Positions 25,590 through 34,853 of a DNA stretch of 63,601 nt are shown in pieces. The notes under the pieces were generated by a model. That model was not told the origin of the DNA, made no database searches, and was given only the letters and a program-made list of their open reading frames with translations. The translations under genes were made by a program, and so were the position numbers. The stretch is from Actinomycetota bacterium (GTDB lineage: Bacteria > Actinomycetota > Actinomycetes > S36-B12 > CAIYMF01): NCBI GenBank assembly GCA_947455705.1, contig CANGPO010000006.1, forward strand, positions 1-63,601, read 5' to 3'. Every line of letters starts with the position of its first letter. Position 1 is the stretch's first letter.

Positions 25590-26555
25590 TCACGACGACG
25601 GCGATGGGTTGCCAGACACATCTGGTGAGGCTGCATCTGGCGCCACTGAGTCTGCTGGGGACGGCTCGCCTGCTGCCGAACCTGAGGTGGCCGACGGACT
25701 AGCACTGGCAACTGGTGGCAACAGGGAATCTCGTGGATTTGTACGCGGTGGATCAACAATCACACCGACAAGATCGAGCGAGTTCACGTCAACGAACGGC
25801 GTCACCGTTGCAACACGAGTGAGCTGGCCAGCCTTGCCACTGATGTCGGTGATAGTTCCCAGTGGAAGCCCCGGAACGTAAATCCCACCGCGGACACCGA
25901 AGGAAACGAGTCGGTCACCCACATGAATCTGAGCGAATGGGTCAAGTAACTGAAAACTCATGGCTGTGGCTTCGCCGGTGCCATTGAGAAAGCCAATCGA
26001 CATCGAGCGCTCAACTCGCGCACCTACCGTCGAGGTTGAATCGACCAGAAGTTCGACGGTGGCATCGGTCTTGGTGACCCGGACGATACGTCCCACCAAC
26101 CCTTGACCCGTGATGACATCTTGGTCTACTGCCAGGCCATCGATGGAGCCCGCATCGATGGTGACCGTCCACGCAAACCCTTGATCCGGGCCAACACCAA
26201 CCACTTGGGCCGGAACCACTTTGTAGTCTCCTGCACCAGCAATCTTGAGGAGATCATCGAGCTCCTTAGCCCGATTACGCGCGTACTCCGATGTGGCGAG
26301 TTTGCTCTGAAGTTCTTCATTATGTGCTCGGAGATCAGCGATGGTTTGATCTTTGCTACCGATACTTCCCAGAGAAGTAAAGAAGTCGCGCACGGGACGC
26401 GTCACTGACGCCACGGCATTCTCGACGGGTCCGATTGCCCCTTGCGCACCAGTGCGCACCGTGGCACCGCCACCTTTGAGACTCAGAACAATGAGAGTCA
26501 GCGAGGTGAGGATCAGCAGACCAATGATGGTCCGCAACCTTCTCGAGTCCCTCAT
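25590..26555 (-). CDS. mreC: Rod shape-determining protein MreC
   Basis: A 321-residue MreC: short cytoplasmic N-terminus, membrane helix at about 10-27, a coiled-coil segment (about 70-100, DLRAHNEELQSKLATSEYAR) and the paired beta-barrel periplasmic domain (VVGVGPDQGFAWTVTIDAGS, VTGQ-like GLVGRIV). The last 50 residues are a Pro/Ser/Ala-rich tail typical of actinobacterial MreC. It lies 82 bp after mreB, with a strong hairpin in the gap. Confidence 0.95.
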   Translation of the reverse strand: MRDSRRLRTIIGLLILTSLTLIVLSLKGGGATVRTGAQGAIGPVENAVASVTRPVRDFFTSLGSIGSKDQTIADLRAHNEELQSKLATSEYARNRAKELDDLLKIAGAGDYKVVPAQVVGVGPDQGFAWTVTIDAGSIDGLAVDQDVITGQGLVGRIVRVTKTDATVELLVDSTSTVGARVERSMSIGFLNGTGEATAMSFQLLDPFAQIHVGDRLVSFGVRGGIYVPGLPLGTITDISGKAGQLTRVATVTPFVDVNSLDLVGVIVDPPRTNPRDSLLPPVASASPSATSGSAAGEPSPADSVAPDAASPDVSGNPSPSS

Positions 26556-26581
26556 GTACTTATGCTCCCCTATTCATGCAA

Positions 26582-26610
26582 GTGCCCGCGACATTTACCG
26601 TCGCGGGCAC
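26582..26610 (-). terminator. Terminator or attenuator between mreB and mreC
   Basis: An 11-bp perfect stem GTGCCCGCGAC / GTCGCGGGCAC with a 7-nt loop. On the minus strand it is followed by TTGCAT rather than a full T-run, so partial termination or 3'-end protection of mreB mRNA is likely. Confidence 0.7.
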
Positions 26611-26637
26611 CTACGAAAACTCTCGTCAACGTGACGA

Positions 26638-27669
26638 CTAGTTACGCGGCTCCGATATGAGGACCTGCTGCAATGCCTCGAACTCCTCGACACACTTACC
26701 CGAACCAAGGGCAACGCAGTCGAGAGGATCCTCAGCAATAACGATCGGCATTCCCGTTTCGTGCCGAAGACGCTCGTCCAAACCTGAAAGAAGCGCTCCA
26801 CCACCGGTCAGAACGATTCCTCGGTCCATGATGTCGCCGGAAAGCTCTGGCGGGGTTCGATCCAAGGTGGTCTTCACGGCGTCGACGATCGCGTTGACCG
26901 GCTCGTCGATGGCTCGGCGGATCTCTTCAGCGGTGACGACGACGGTACGCGGCAGACCGGACACGAGGTCGCGACCACGGATTTCAGCGTGAGGCTCGTC
27001 AGGTGCTGGGAAGGCTGAACCGATCGCCATCTTGATTTCTTCACTGGTTCGCTCACCAAGCATCAAGGAGTATTCCTTCTTGACGTAGTTGATGATCGAG
27101 GCGTCGAGCTCGTCACCGCCGACGCGAATCGACAGTGACGTCACGATGCCACCGAGTGAGATGACGGCGACCTCAGTAGTGCCACCACCAATGTCGACCA
27201 CCATGTTGCCGGTCGGTTCGTGCACTGGAAGTCCGGCACCAATTGCCGCGGCCATCGGCTCTTCGATGATGTATACCTTGCGGGCGCCCGCGGCGTAGCC
27301 AGCATCCTTAACGGCACGCTGTTCAACACCGGTGATACCTGACGGGACACACACAACAAGTCGTGGCTTGGCCAGGTGGCGACGCTTGTGCACCTTCTGA
27401 ATGAAGTAACGCAGCATGCGCTCGGTGGTGTCGAAGTCGGCGATCACGCCATCCTTGAGCGGACGGATCGCGACAATATTGCCGGGTGTGCGTCCGATCA
27501 TCTTCTTGGCTTCAGCGCCGACGGCCAAGATGCCACCGGTGTTCGAGTTGATCGCAACCACACTGGGTTCGTTCAGAACGATGCCGCGTCCTCGAACGTA
27601 GACAAGGGTATTCGCGGTACCCAAGTCCACGGCCATATCGCGGCCGATGAAGGACAGGTTGTTGGCCAT
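26638..27669 (-). CDS. mreB: Rod shape-determining protein MreB
   Basis: A 343-residue bacterial actin. The N-terminus [20 protein letters not shown] carries the phosphate-1 loop [24 protein letters not shown] is phosphate loop 2 and [16 protein letters not shown] the adenosine motif. The sequence is close to actinobacterial MreB throughout. It forms membrane filaments that organise lateral wall synthesis with the downstream MreC, MreD, PBP2 and RodA. The 228-bp region upstream (27670-27897) holds no other gene and presumably the promoter, though I cannot identify it with confidence. Confidence 0.98.
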   Translation of the reverse strand: MANNLSFIGRDMAVDLGTANTLVYVRGRGIVLNEPSVVAINSNTGGILAVGAEAKKMIGRTPGNIVAIRPLKDGVIADFDTTERMLRYFIQKVHKRRHLAKPRLVVCVPSGITGVEQRAVKDAGYAAGARKVYIIEEPMAAAIGAGLPVHEPTGNMVVDIGGGTTEVAVISLGGIVTSLSIRVGGDELDASIINYVKKEYSLMLGERTSEEIKMAIGSAFPAPDEPHAEIRGRDLVSGLPRTVVVTAEEIRRAIDEPVNAIVDAVKTTLDRTPPELSGDIMDRGIVLTGGGALLSGLDERLRHETGMPIVIAEDPLDCVALGSGKCVEEFEALQQVLISEPRN

Positions 27670-27897
27670 ACGTGGGGAAGCCTTCCAGTGGTCTATCGGT
27701 AAGCGAACCCATGCCTATCGTCACTGATAGATCGTCGAACCAGGCACGCTCAATTACGTAGTGTCCCTATGGTAGGCCGACACCTAGGGTGTTCGTCCAA
27801 TGCCGATCTGACCCACCAGTCACACCAAAATCTCACGTAACTAGCGTTACAGGCCGCTGACCTGCATAGATACGTGATTCAAGCGCTGATCAGGCGC

Positions 27898-28305
27898 TTA
27901 GAGATTCGGGAAAAAGAGTTTGATTTCACGTGCGGCTGACTCAGGTGAATCCGAGCCGTGTGAGACGTTCTCGCTCATCACCGTGGCCAGATCGCCGCGG
28001 ATGGTTCCTGGCGCGGCCTTAGCCGGATCGGTTGCACCCATCATCGTGCGCCATGAGGTGATCGCTTCACGGCCCTCGATCACAGCAGCAAGCAATGGTC
28101 CGGACGTGATGAAGTCGACGAGTTCACCGAAGAAAGGCTTCTCGCTGTGCTCGCCATAGTGCTCTTGCGCAATCTCACGAGGAAGTGTGCGCAACTCAAG
28201 GGCGACAATCTTGAAGCCCTTGCGCTCAATGCGCGACAGAACCTCGCCGACCAGTCCACGGGCGACGCCATCGGGCTTAACAAGGACCAGGGTGCGCTCT
28301 GACAC
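27898..28305 (-). CDS. ndk: Nucleoside-diphosphate kinase
   Basis: A 135-residue NDK exchanging terminal phosphates between nucleoside di- and triphosphates. [18 protein letters not shown] opens the protein; the active-site histidine is in [13 protein letters not shown]. The GTG at 28305 has AGGAGA 5-6 nt upstream and gives the normal family length, so the in-frame upstream extension to 28362 is rejected. The stop codon overlaps a short palindrome that lacks a T-run. Confidence 0.97.
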   Translation of the reverse strand: MSERTLVLVKPDGVARGLVGEVLSRIERKGFKIVALELRTLPREIAQEHYGEHSEKPFFGELVDFITSGPLLAAVIEGREAITSWRTMMGATDPAKAAPGTIRGDLATVMSENVSHGSDSPESAAREIKLFFPNL

Positions 28306-28426
28306 AGTTTTCTCCTGAATAAATGTTCCGATCCGTGGTGACGAACCGGTGATCGCGGGCAAACACGTTCACGGCATACAACGTCATGGTCCAACCAATC
28401 CGTCGCACCAATCTTAGGGTCAGCCG

Positions 28427-28801
28427 CTAGGAGTTATCTGCTGCGGGGTAGCCACCATCGTCACCGGAGGCAGGCGCAGCGCCAGCCGCCCTGGCCGCGG
28501 CAATGCGATCGGCCTTACCTCCGTAGATGACCGCCGTCACCCACACCGCAAGAAAGACCAAGCCGATGACGGCCATCGCTGGCTCAACCAATGACGAGAG
28601 CAAGATCAGGACCTGCATCGCCCAGCCAATCCGCACCCCACCCGGGCGACGCGATGCGCCGGCGGCAATAACTAGCAGGATGGCCAAGCCTGCCAAGAGC
28701 CATCCCGTTGTGGCACCCCGACCCTGAGTGAGTGCCACCGGAATGGCCAGTGCAACAAGCACTGCTTCCATAAACAGAATTGATGGGGCAAGAACCTTCA
28801 T
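28427..28801 (-). CDS. DUF4233 family membrane protein
   Basis: A 124-residue protein with about four membrane helices and an Ala/Gly-rich tail ending GDDGGYPAADNS. Location between folC and ndk and the pattern LFMEAVLVALAIPVAL...GWLLAGLAILLVIAAG fit the actinobacterial DUF4233 family, whose function is unknown. The start is uncertain: the ATG at 28801 has no clear ribosome-binding site, while a TTG at 28840 would overlap folC by 20 bp and allow coupling. Confidence 0.82.
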   Translation of the reverse strand: MKVLAPSILFMEAVLVALAIPVALTQGRGATTGWLLAGLAILLVIAAGASRRPGGVRIGWAMQVLILLSSLVEPAMAVIGLVFLAVWVTAVIYGGKADRIAAARAAGAAPASGDDGGYPAADNS

Positions 28802-28820
28802 CTGTGTGCCACTACGTCGT

Positions 28821-30410
28821 CTAGGCCTCAGTGCGGCCAAGTAGCGCGCGCGCTTCTGCCGCCGTCACCACTGACCCGGTAACCAGTACTCCAGCCCCAC
28901 CGACACCCAATGCAGCCTCGTCGGCGAGTTGGATCCCCAGCTCAATGGCTGCCGACAACCGTGGCACAACCCTGATGCGATCGGCTCCGAAGATCTCTTC
29001 GGCCAGTTCGCCCAACATCTCGGCTGGTAACGCCCGCGGTGATGACGATTGGGTAATGACGGCCTGCGTCAGAACCGGTTCAAGGGTTTCCAAGAGACCG
29101 CGCGCATCCTTGTCACCAAAGACGGCTAGCACGCCGACGAGATGGTCGAACTCAAAGGCGTCCTCAAGTGCCGCTGCCAGAGCTGCCGCACCATGGGGAT
29201 TGTGCGCTGCATCAATCAGGACGGTGGGGCTACGACGAACCACCTCAAGTCGGGCCGGCGACGTGACGGCGGCGAAGCCTTCGCGCAAAAGATCTGCCGA
29301 GAGCTCATGCTCACCACCACCTAGGAACGCTTCCACCGCAGCCAGCGCAGCACTGGCATTCGATGCCTGATGGGCACCAAACAGCGGGAGGAAAATTTCG
29401 TCGTATTGGGCCGCCAGACCTTGCAGACTTAACAGTTGACCCCCGATACCTGGCAGGCGGGAGACGACGCCAAACTCAATCCCCTCCCGCGCCAACGATC
29501 CACCAACCTCGGCCGTCTGCGCCAAGAGCACAGTCGCGGCTTCGAGCGGCTGCTGGGCAAGAATGACGAATGCATCAGGTTTGATGATGCCAGCCTTCTC
29601 GTTCGCAATCGTGGCAATGTCATGACCGAGGTACTCAACGTGATCAAGGCCAATCGGCATCACAACAGCCACCTGACCGTCGGCAACATTGGTGGCGTCC
29701 CAACGTCCGCCCATCCCGGCTTCCACAACGGCAACATCCACTGGCGCGTCGGCGAAAACGGCATACGCCAAACATGTAATCGCCTCAAAAAAGGACATCC
29801 GGGGCCCGCCAGCGGCAACACTTTGTTGATCGGCAAGGTCGAGGATCGGAGCAATATCGTCGTAGACGCGGACGAACCGTTCCATGTCGATTGGCTCACC
29901 GTCTAGGCGGATTCGCTCGCGGATCGTGTGCAAGTGCGGGCTCGTGTAAAGCCCAGTGCGCAGACCCACCGACCTGAGCAACGACTCGGTCATGCGCGAG
30001 GTCGACGTCTTACCGTTGGTTCCGGCAATGTGAATAACGCTGAAGCTCTTATTGGGTTCGCCAAGCAGCTCCATGGCAAGGGCTACTCGGTCAAGGCTGG
30101 GCTCAAGCTTCGACTCGGGCCAGCGTCCCAAGAGTTCTTCTTCGACCTGAAGGAATCGACGCAGCACGGCCTCTGCCTCGTCGTCACTCAGCGGCGGAGC
30201 CTCCGCGAACTCATCACTGGACTCATCGTCATCATCTGCATCGAACGCCGGACCTAGACCCGAGTCGTCCTCATCATCGATGGGCAGCCCAAGGTAGTTC
30301 AGCGGCGGGTCTTCGTCATCGGTCTCGTCGTCGACATCGAGGCCGTCAGAGTCGAATTCATCATCAAACTCGGCTTCGAATTCCTCGTCGAACTCATCAC
30401 GTGGGCTCAC
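28821..30410 (-). CDS. folC: Folylpolyglutamate synthase / dihydrofolate synthase with acidic N-terminal extension
   Basis: A 529-residue FolC. The Mur-ligase-like core begins near residue 78 with AEAVLRRFLQVEEELLGRW; the P-loop is AGTNGKTS (129-136), followed by SPHLHTIRERIR, VVEAGMGGRWDATN, the LDHVEYLG block and DAAHNPHGAAAL. It adds glutamate to dihydropteroate and folates. Residues 5-79 are an unusual, almost entirely acidic extension (for example FEAEFDDEFDSDG and DADDDDESSDEF), likely disordered. The GTG at 30410 lacks a Shine-Dalgarno sequence but has TAAGAT 8 nt upstream. It is divergent from valS. Confidence 0.94.
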   Translation of the reverse strand: MSPRDEFDEEFEAEFDDEFDSDGLDVDDETDDEDPPLNYLGLPIDDEDDSGLGPAFDADDDDESSDEFAEAPPLSDDEAEAVLRRFLQVEEELLGRWPESKLEPSLDRVALAMELLGEPNKSFSVIHIAGTNGKTSTSRMTESLLRSVGLRTGLYTSPHLHTIRERIRLDGEPIDMERFVRVYDDIAPILDLADQQSVAAGGPRMSFFEAITCLAYAVFADAPVDVAVVEAGMGGRWDATNVADGQVAVVMPIGLDHVEYLGHDIATIANEKAGIIKPDAFVILAQQPLEAATVLLAQTAEVGGSLAREGIEFGVVSRLPGIGGQLLSLQGLAAQYDEIFLPLFGAHQASNASAALAAVEAFLGGGEHELSADLLREGFAAVTSPARLEVVRRSPTVLIDAAHNPHGAAALAAALEDAFEFDHLVGVLAVFGDKDARGLLETLEPVLTQAVITQSSSPRALPAEMLGELAEEIFGADRIRVVPRLSAAIELGIQLADEAALGVGGAGVLVTGSVVTAAEARALLGRTEA

Positions 30411-30418
30411 GGCTCGCG

Positions 30419-30424
30419 ATCTTA
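30419..30424 (-). promoter_or_regulatory. Putative folC -10 box (TAAGAT)
   Basis: TAAGAT on the minus strand ends 8 nt before the folC GTG at 30410, where no ribosome-binding site is seen. It is consistent with a leaderless or near-leaderless transcript. Confidence 0.35.
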
Positions 30425-30492
30425 CGCGGCAGGGGCCACCAGCGACGACTTGCGCCCAGAGATACGCGTTCGAAGGATCTGACAATCTTCCC

Positions 30493-30498
30493 TAAGAT
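30493..30498 (+). promoter_or_regulatory. Putative valS -10 box (TAAGAT)
   Basis: The same hexamer TAAGAT lies 8 nt before the valS ATG at 30507. AGGGG directly before the ATG is too close to be a good ribosome-binding site, so leaderless initiation is plausible. The -35 region (TTCGAA near 30469) is weak. Confidence 0.35.
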
Positions 30499-30506
30499 AG
30501 GGGCCT

Positions 30507-33056
30507 ATGAGCACACCTGCGTCTTACTCACGCGTCCCAGAAAAGCCCACCATCGACGGAGTCGAAGACCGATGGGCGCAGGTGTGGCAAGACCAGGGCA
30601 CCTACACCTTCGACGCGACGAAGACGCGCGAGCAGATTTACTCGATCGACACTCCACCACCCACGGTCAGTGGATCCCTGCACGTCGGGCACGTGTTCTC
30701 CTACACCCACACCGATTGCATCGCCCGCTATCAGCGCATGCGCGGACTTGAGGTCTTCTACCCGATGGGTTGGGACGACAACGGCCTACCCACTGAGCGC
30801 CGCGTACAGAACTTCTTCGGGGTGCGCTGCGATCCGTCGCTGCCCTATGACGCTAACTTCGAGCCGCCGGCCGAGCCCGGTAAGGATCAGTTGCCGATCT
30901 CCCGTCGCAACTTCGTCGAATTGTGTGAAAGGCTCACTGTCGAAGATGAGAAGGTCTTCGAGCAGTTGTGGCGTCGGCTCGGGCTGTCAGTTGACTGGTC
31001 ACGGACCTACCAAACGATCGACAAGCGCGCCCAAGCTGTCTCGCAGCGTGCGTTCCTGCACAATCTTGAACGCGGTGAGGCATATCAATCTGAGGCCCCA
31101 ACTCTGTGGGATGTCACCTTCCGCACGGCTGTCGCACAGGCTGAGCTCGAAGATCGCGAACGCCCGGGCAACTACTACCGCATCGGATTCCCCGCCCCCG
31201 ACGGTTCGCGCATCTTCATCGAAACCACACGCCCCGAGCTACTCGCAGCCTGCGTAGCACTGGTTGCGCATCCCGACGATGAGCGTTACCAGCCCCTATT
31301 CGGAACGACGGTTCGCACTCCATTGTTCGACGTCGAAGTGCCTGTCGTCGCACATCGTCTCGCCGACCCAGATAAGGGCTCTGGCATCGCGATGATCTGC
31401 ACGTTCGGTGACACCACCGACGTCACGTGGTGGCGCGAATTGCAGTTGCCAACCCGCCCGATCATCGGCTGGGACGGTCGCATCCTTCCGGAAACCCCGG
31501 AGTGGATCGGTACAGACATCGGCCGCGACACCTACGCCGCAATTGCTGGCGCAACCGCGCACACAGCCAAAGAGCGCATGGTTGAGGCTCTCGGTGACTT
31601 CATTGAGGGCGATCCGCGCCCCACGACACAGGCAGTGAAGTTCTTCGAGAAGGGCGATAAGCCCCTTGAGATCGTCACCACCCGGCAGTGGTACATCCGC
31701 AATGGTGGCCGCGATGATCAGTTGCGTACGCGGCTTGTTGAACGCGGCGCCGAACTCAACTGGCACCCGCCCTACATGCAGGCTCGTTACACCTCGTGGG
31801 TCGAAGGCCTCAACGGAGATTGGCTCATCTCGCGCCAGCGCTTCTTTGGCGTACCGCTACCCGTCTGGTACCGCCTCGATGAGCACGGAAATCCCGAGTA
31901 CGGCACACCACTGATCCCGGCAGATGATCTGCTTCCGATCGATCCAAGTAGCGACGTTCCGGCCGGCTACACCGAGGCACAGCGCGGCGTCCCTGGCGGA
32001 TTCATGGGCGACCCGGACGTCATGGACACGTGGGCTACGTCCTCACTATCACCACAAATCGCCGGTGGCTGGACGATCGATGACGATCTCTGGAAACGCT
32101 TGTGGCCGTTCGACTTGCGCCCGCAGGCCCACGAGATCATCCGCACCTGGTTGTTCTCATCAGTGGTCCGCGCACATCTTGAAGACGATGTACTGCCATG
32201 GAAGAACGCTGCCATCAGCGGCTGGATTTTGGACCCGGACCGCAAAAAGATGAGTAAGTCCAAGGGCAATGTCGTGACTCCACTTGGATTACTTGACGAG
32301 CACGGTGCCGACGCAGTTCGCTACTGGGCTGCCTCAGGTCGCCCTGGTACCGACACTGCCTTTGACGTCGGCCAGATGAAGATTGGTCGACGCTTGGCGA
32401 TCAAGATTCTCAACGCAAGTAAGTTCGTCCTCGCCGATGGCGTCACCATGCCCGAGGATCTGGGCGTGATTACTGATCCCCTCGATCGGGCCATGCTGGC
32501 GGTCTTGGCCAATGTGGTCACCGATGCAACGGCGGCATTTGATGACTACAACTACGCACGAGCACTTGAAGTGACGGAGACCTTCTTCTGGGCCTTCTGT
32601 GACGACTACGTCGAACTGGTCAAAGAGCGTGCCTACGGGGTCCGCGGCCCAGAGGCGGCCGCATCAGCCAAGGCTGCACTCGCCGTTGCTTTGTCGGTCA
32701 TGCTTCGCCTGTTCTCCCCCGTACTGCCGTTCGTCGCCGAAGAGGTCTGGTCGTGGTGGCTCGAGGGAAGTATCCACCGTGCACCTTGGCCGACGGTTGA
32801 CGAATTCGGCAGCGCTGCGGGGGACGCGGGAACTGTAGACGCCGTGGCAATCGTTCTTTCCGCAGTTCGCAAGGCCAAGAGTGAGGGCAAGGTCTCGATG
32901 AAGGCCGAGGTCAGCAGTGCCGTGGTCAGTGGACCGGCCGAGTCACTTGATCGAGTTCGCACCGCACAAGGTGATCTTGCTGCGGCGGGGCGGATCGCCG
33001 AATTAGGATATGACGAGGCACCGGGACCCGTTTCGGTGGATGTCACCCTGGCGTAG
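30507..33056 (+). CDS. valS: Valine--tRNA ligase, archaeal-type by sequence
   Basis: An 849-residue class I aminoacyl-tRNA synthetase charging tRNA-Val. The HIGH motif is H59-V-G-H62 within PPPTVSGSLHVGHVFSYTH; the KMSKS loop is 581-585 in DRKKMSKSKGNV. The editing (CP1) domain lies between them. The TVSG spelling and FSYTHTDCIARYQRMRG context resemble the archaeal-type ValS known from some bacteria such as Rickettsia, rather than the usual bacterial NVTG type; this is from memory. It is divergent from folC; no tRNA-Val or T-box is nearby. Confidence 0.95.
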   Translation: MSTPASYSRVPEKPTIDGVEDRWAQVWQDQGTYTFDATKTREQIYSIDTPPPTVSGSLHVGHVFSYTHTDCIARYQRMRGLEVFYPMGWDDNGLPTERRVQNFFGVRCDPSLPYDANFEPPAEPGKDQLPISRRNFVELCERLTVEDEKVFEQLWRRLGLSVDWSRTYQTIDKRAQAVSQRAFLHNLERGEAYQSEAPTLWDVTFRTAVAQAELEDRERPGNYYRIGFPAPDGSRIFIETTRPELLAACVALVAHPDDERYQPLFGTTVRTPLFDVEVPVVAHRLADPDKGSGIAMICTFGDTTDVTWWRELQLPTRPIIGWDGRILPETPEWIGTDIGRDTYAAIAGATAHTAKERMVEALGDFIEGDPRPTTQAVKFFEKGDKPLEIVTTRQWYIRNGGRDDQLRTRLVERGAELNWHPPYMQARYTSWVEGLNGDWLISRQRFFGVPLPVWYRLDEHGNPEYGTPLIPADDLLPIDPSSDVPAGYTEAQRGVPGGFMGDPDVMDTWATSSLSPQIAGGWTIDDDLWKRLWPFDLRPQAHEIIRTWLFSSVVRAHLEDDVLPWKNAAISGWILDPDRKKMSKSKGNVVTPLGLLDEHGADAVRYWAASGRPGTDTAFDVGQMKIGRRLAIKILNASKFVLADGVTMPEDLGVITDPLDRAMLAVLANVVTDATAAFDDYNYARALEVTETFFWAFCDDYVELVKERAYGVRGPEAAASAKAALAVALSVMLRLFSPVLPFVAEEVWSWWLEGSIHRAPWPTVDEFGSAAGDAGTVDAVAIVLSAVRKAKSEGKVSMKAEVSSAVVSGPAESLDRVRTAQGDLAAAGRIAELGYDEAPGPVSVDVTLA

Positions 33057-33164
33057 CACTCAAGTCTGCTACCCCCACGGTCGATGTGATCGCAGGTAGT
33101 CGAGGTTGTCACCAGAACTGCACGATGAAGATGTACCAGTTTGCCGCTCGAAAATGAGGTCACC

Positions 33165-34808
33165 GTGGCACGCTCGTCAGGCTCGACTCCACCCGTGGAG
33201 CCAGGTCATGCTGCGGCGATCCTGCCGGGAGTCCCGCTACCCGACTGGGCACTATCCGGTGACTCATTTTTGCCCGAGATCGACCTTCCCGCAGTCGTTG
33301 ATCCGGTATCGGCGCCCGTCGGTGCTGTGCGCGACGTTAACCTCGATGATTTGAGCATCGCTGATATGGAGGCCGCGCTTCGCGGCGTACCGGTGAGCGT
33401 GGCTAGTACCCCTTCACACAGCACTCCTTCACACAGCACTCAGGCGCCCGCCGCTTCAGTCTCTAGTGATGTGGCACCGGCTCAGCTGGCACCGGTTGCC
33501 CCCCCGCCTGAGATCGGTCATCCAACGTTCGATCTCAATGTCGATGACGATCTCGATGACGAGCCGGAGCCCTACGAATTCGCGGTGCCCGGCTACCCAT
33601 CGACCCCGGCAGCAACTCAACTACCGAAGCCACATGAGCAACCGGGCTATCCAACACATCAAGACACCGGTCCGATCGTCGTTCCACCCGCCCCGCCTGC
33701 GCGCGCATTGGTGATTCCACCGCCGCCCCCACCGCCGCGGTCACCAGCCCCGGAGTTCATCACCCCAGTTGTAGAAACCGCAACCGTGGAAACCGCAACC
33801 GTGGAAACCGCAACCGTGGAAACCCTGGCACCGCAATACCCAGTCGCCCAGGTGTACAACGAGCCTGTTCGCGTCGATCTACCCATGTCTGCGGTACTTG
33901 CGCGTGAATTCACCCGCACCACGCCGTGGGAATCGGGTCGGATGGGACGTGCTGCTGACCCGGTACCCAGCACTCCCCCGATACCCACCACTGCTCTGGT
34001 GACACCTCTCGAGCAGCCCACCGCGCCCATCCCCGTTGTCGCAGCACCGGCCGTCGCGGCTACCTCTGCTCTTATCGATGTCGAGCCCGCGATCGTCGAT
34101 CCAACATCCGTCGAGCCAACATTCATCGAACCAAGCGTCGTTCCGCTAGAGCGAGAACCGAAGTCCACGACGAGCCCCAAGAGGCTGCTCGTCCTGATTG
34201 GCCTTGGCAGCATTCTCGCGCTGATCGCGGCCGCGGTGGCCTTCTTCCTGCCCGGAATCTTAAATCCGGCGCAAACCCCTGATCCTGTTCCCACTGCCAG
34301 CTCTGCACCAAGTGCGAGCACGGCAGGCGTCACTCCGACGACCGTCGCGACGTCAGGTTTCGTCCTACAAACTCCCACGACGGTCGGTCCCTTTAGCCGC
34401 TTAGAGGGGCCCATCGATCTATCGCTGAAAGCGGCGACGACAGCCTCGATCATTCCTGGGCTTACCGGACCAGTCAGCGCGGTCTACGGAACCGACAAGA
34501 CACCGCAGGCGACCGTCATGGCGTGGCAGGCATCCACTCCGCCTGCCGCAACGAGCGTGTCTCAAGCGTTCGCAGGGTTCCAAACCTCAGCAAAGACCGT
34601 GGTGACCAATATCTCCGGAGTCTCAAGTACCGGCCTGCCGGGTCAGATGAGTTGCGGTGAAACGTCGATTAACGGCACACCAACAACGCTGTGTTTCTGG
34701 GCCGACCCATCAACCTTTGGCTCTGTCACGGTGATTGCACCCAAGACACCAGCTGAAGGTGCGCTCACTGCCGCACAGATTCGTTCGGCAGTCGAAGTTC
34801 AGCAGTAG
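33165..34808 (+). CDS. Proline-rich single-pass membrane protein, unknown function
   Basis: A 547-residue protein, unrecognised. The first 340 residues are cytoplasmic, low-complexity and rich in Pro, Val, Ala and Thr, with a PPPPPPP run and short tandem repeats. One membrane helix (about 345-368, LLVLIGLGSILALIAAAVAFFL) follows a basic stretch; a Thr/Ser/Pro linker and an extracellular domain of about 150 residues with two cysteines (MSCGET and LCFWAD) complete it. The layout recalls actinobacterial membrane-anchored proteins with Pro-rich cytoplasmic tails. The GTG at 33165 has GAGG 5 nt upstream. It follows valS by 108 bp and converges with clpX. Confidence 0.75.
   Translation: MARSSGSTPPVEPGHAAAILPGVPLPDWALSGDSFLPEIDLPAVVDPVSAPVGAVRDVNLDDLSIADMEAALRGVPVSVASTPSHSTPSHSTQAPAASVSSDVAPAQLAPVAPPPEIGHPTFDLNVDDDLDDEPEPYEFAVPGYPSTPAATQLPKPHEQPGYPTHQDTGPIVVPPAPPARALVIPPPPPPPRSPAPEFITPVVETATVETATVETATVETLAPQYPVAQVYNEPVRVDLPMSAVLAREFTRTTPWESGRMGRAADPVPSTPPIPTTALVTPLEQPTAPIPVVAAPAVAATSALIDVEPAIVDPTSVEPTFIEPSVVPLEREPKSTTSPKRLLVLIGLGSILALIAAAVAFFLPGILNPAQTPDPVPTASSAPSASTAGVTPTTVATSGFVLQTPTTVGPFSRLEGPIDLSLKAATTASIIPGLTGPVSAVYGTDKTPQATVMAWQASTPPAATSVSQAFAGFQTSAKTVVTNISGVSSTGLPGQMSCGETSINGTPTTLCFWADPSTFGSVTVIAPKTPAEGALTAAQIRSAVEVQQ
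33411..33440 (+). repeat. 15-bp tandem repeat, two copies, in the proline-rich gene
   Basis: CCTTCACACAGCACT occurs twice in a row, encoding PSHST twice. It is in frame and exact at the DNA level, suggesting recent duplication. Confidence 0.9.
33771..33824 (+). repeat. 15-bp tandem repeat, three full copies and a partial one, in the proline-rich gene
   Basis: The unit GTGGAAACCGCAACC occurs three times (the first with one A for G), plus a 9-bp partial unit, encoding VETAT repeats. Exact in-frame tandem units suggest length variation between strains. Confidence 0.9.
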
Positions 34809-34853
34809 CCCTTACACAACTCGCAATCGCGAGCGTGCGACAGGTTTCTAAAG

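Noticed and set aside
27882-27900. Palindrome AAGCGC...GCGCTT overlapping the ndk stop as a terminator
   Set aside because: The stem is only 6 bp and no T-run follows on either strand.
33659-34453. Minus-strand Gly/Val/Ser-rich ORF opposite the proline-rich protein
   Set aside because: It is a mirror of repetitive proline codons and has no plausible start context.
34820-34833. CTCGC-AATC-GCGAG hairpin between the proline-rich gene and clpX
   Set aside because: A 5-bp stem without a T-run is weak; the convergent gap is short and such stems occur by chance.
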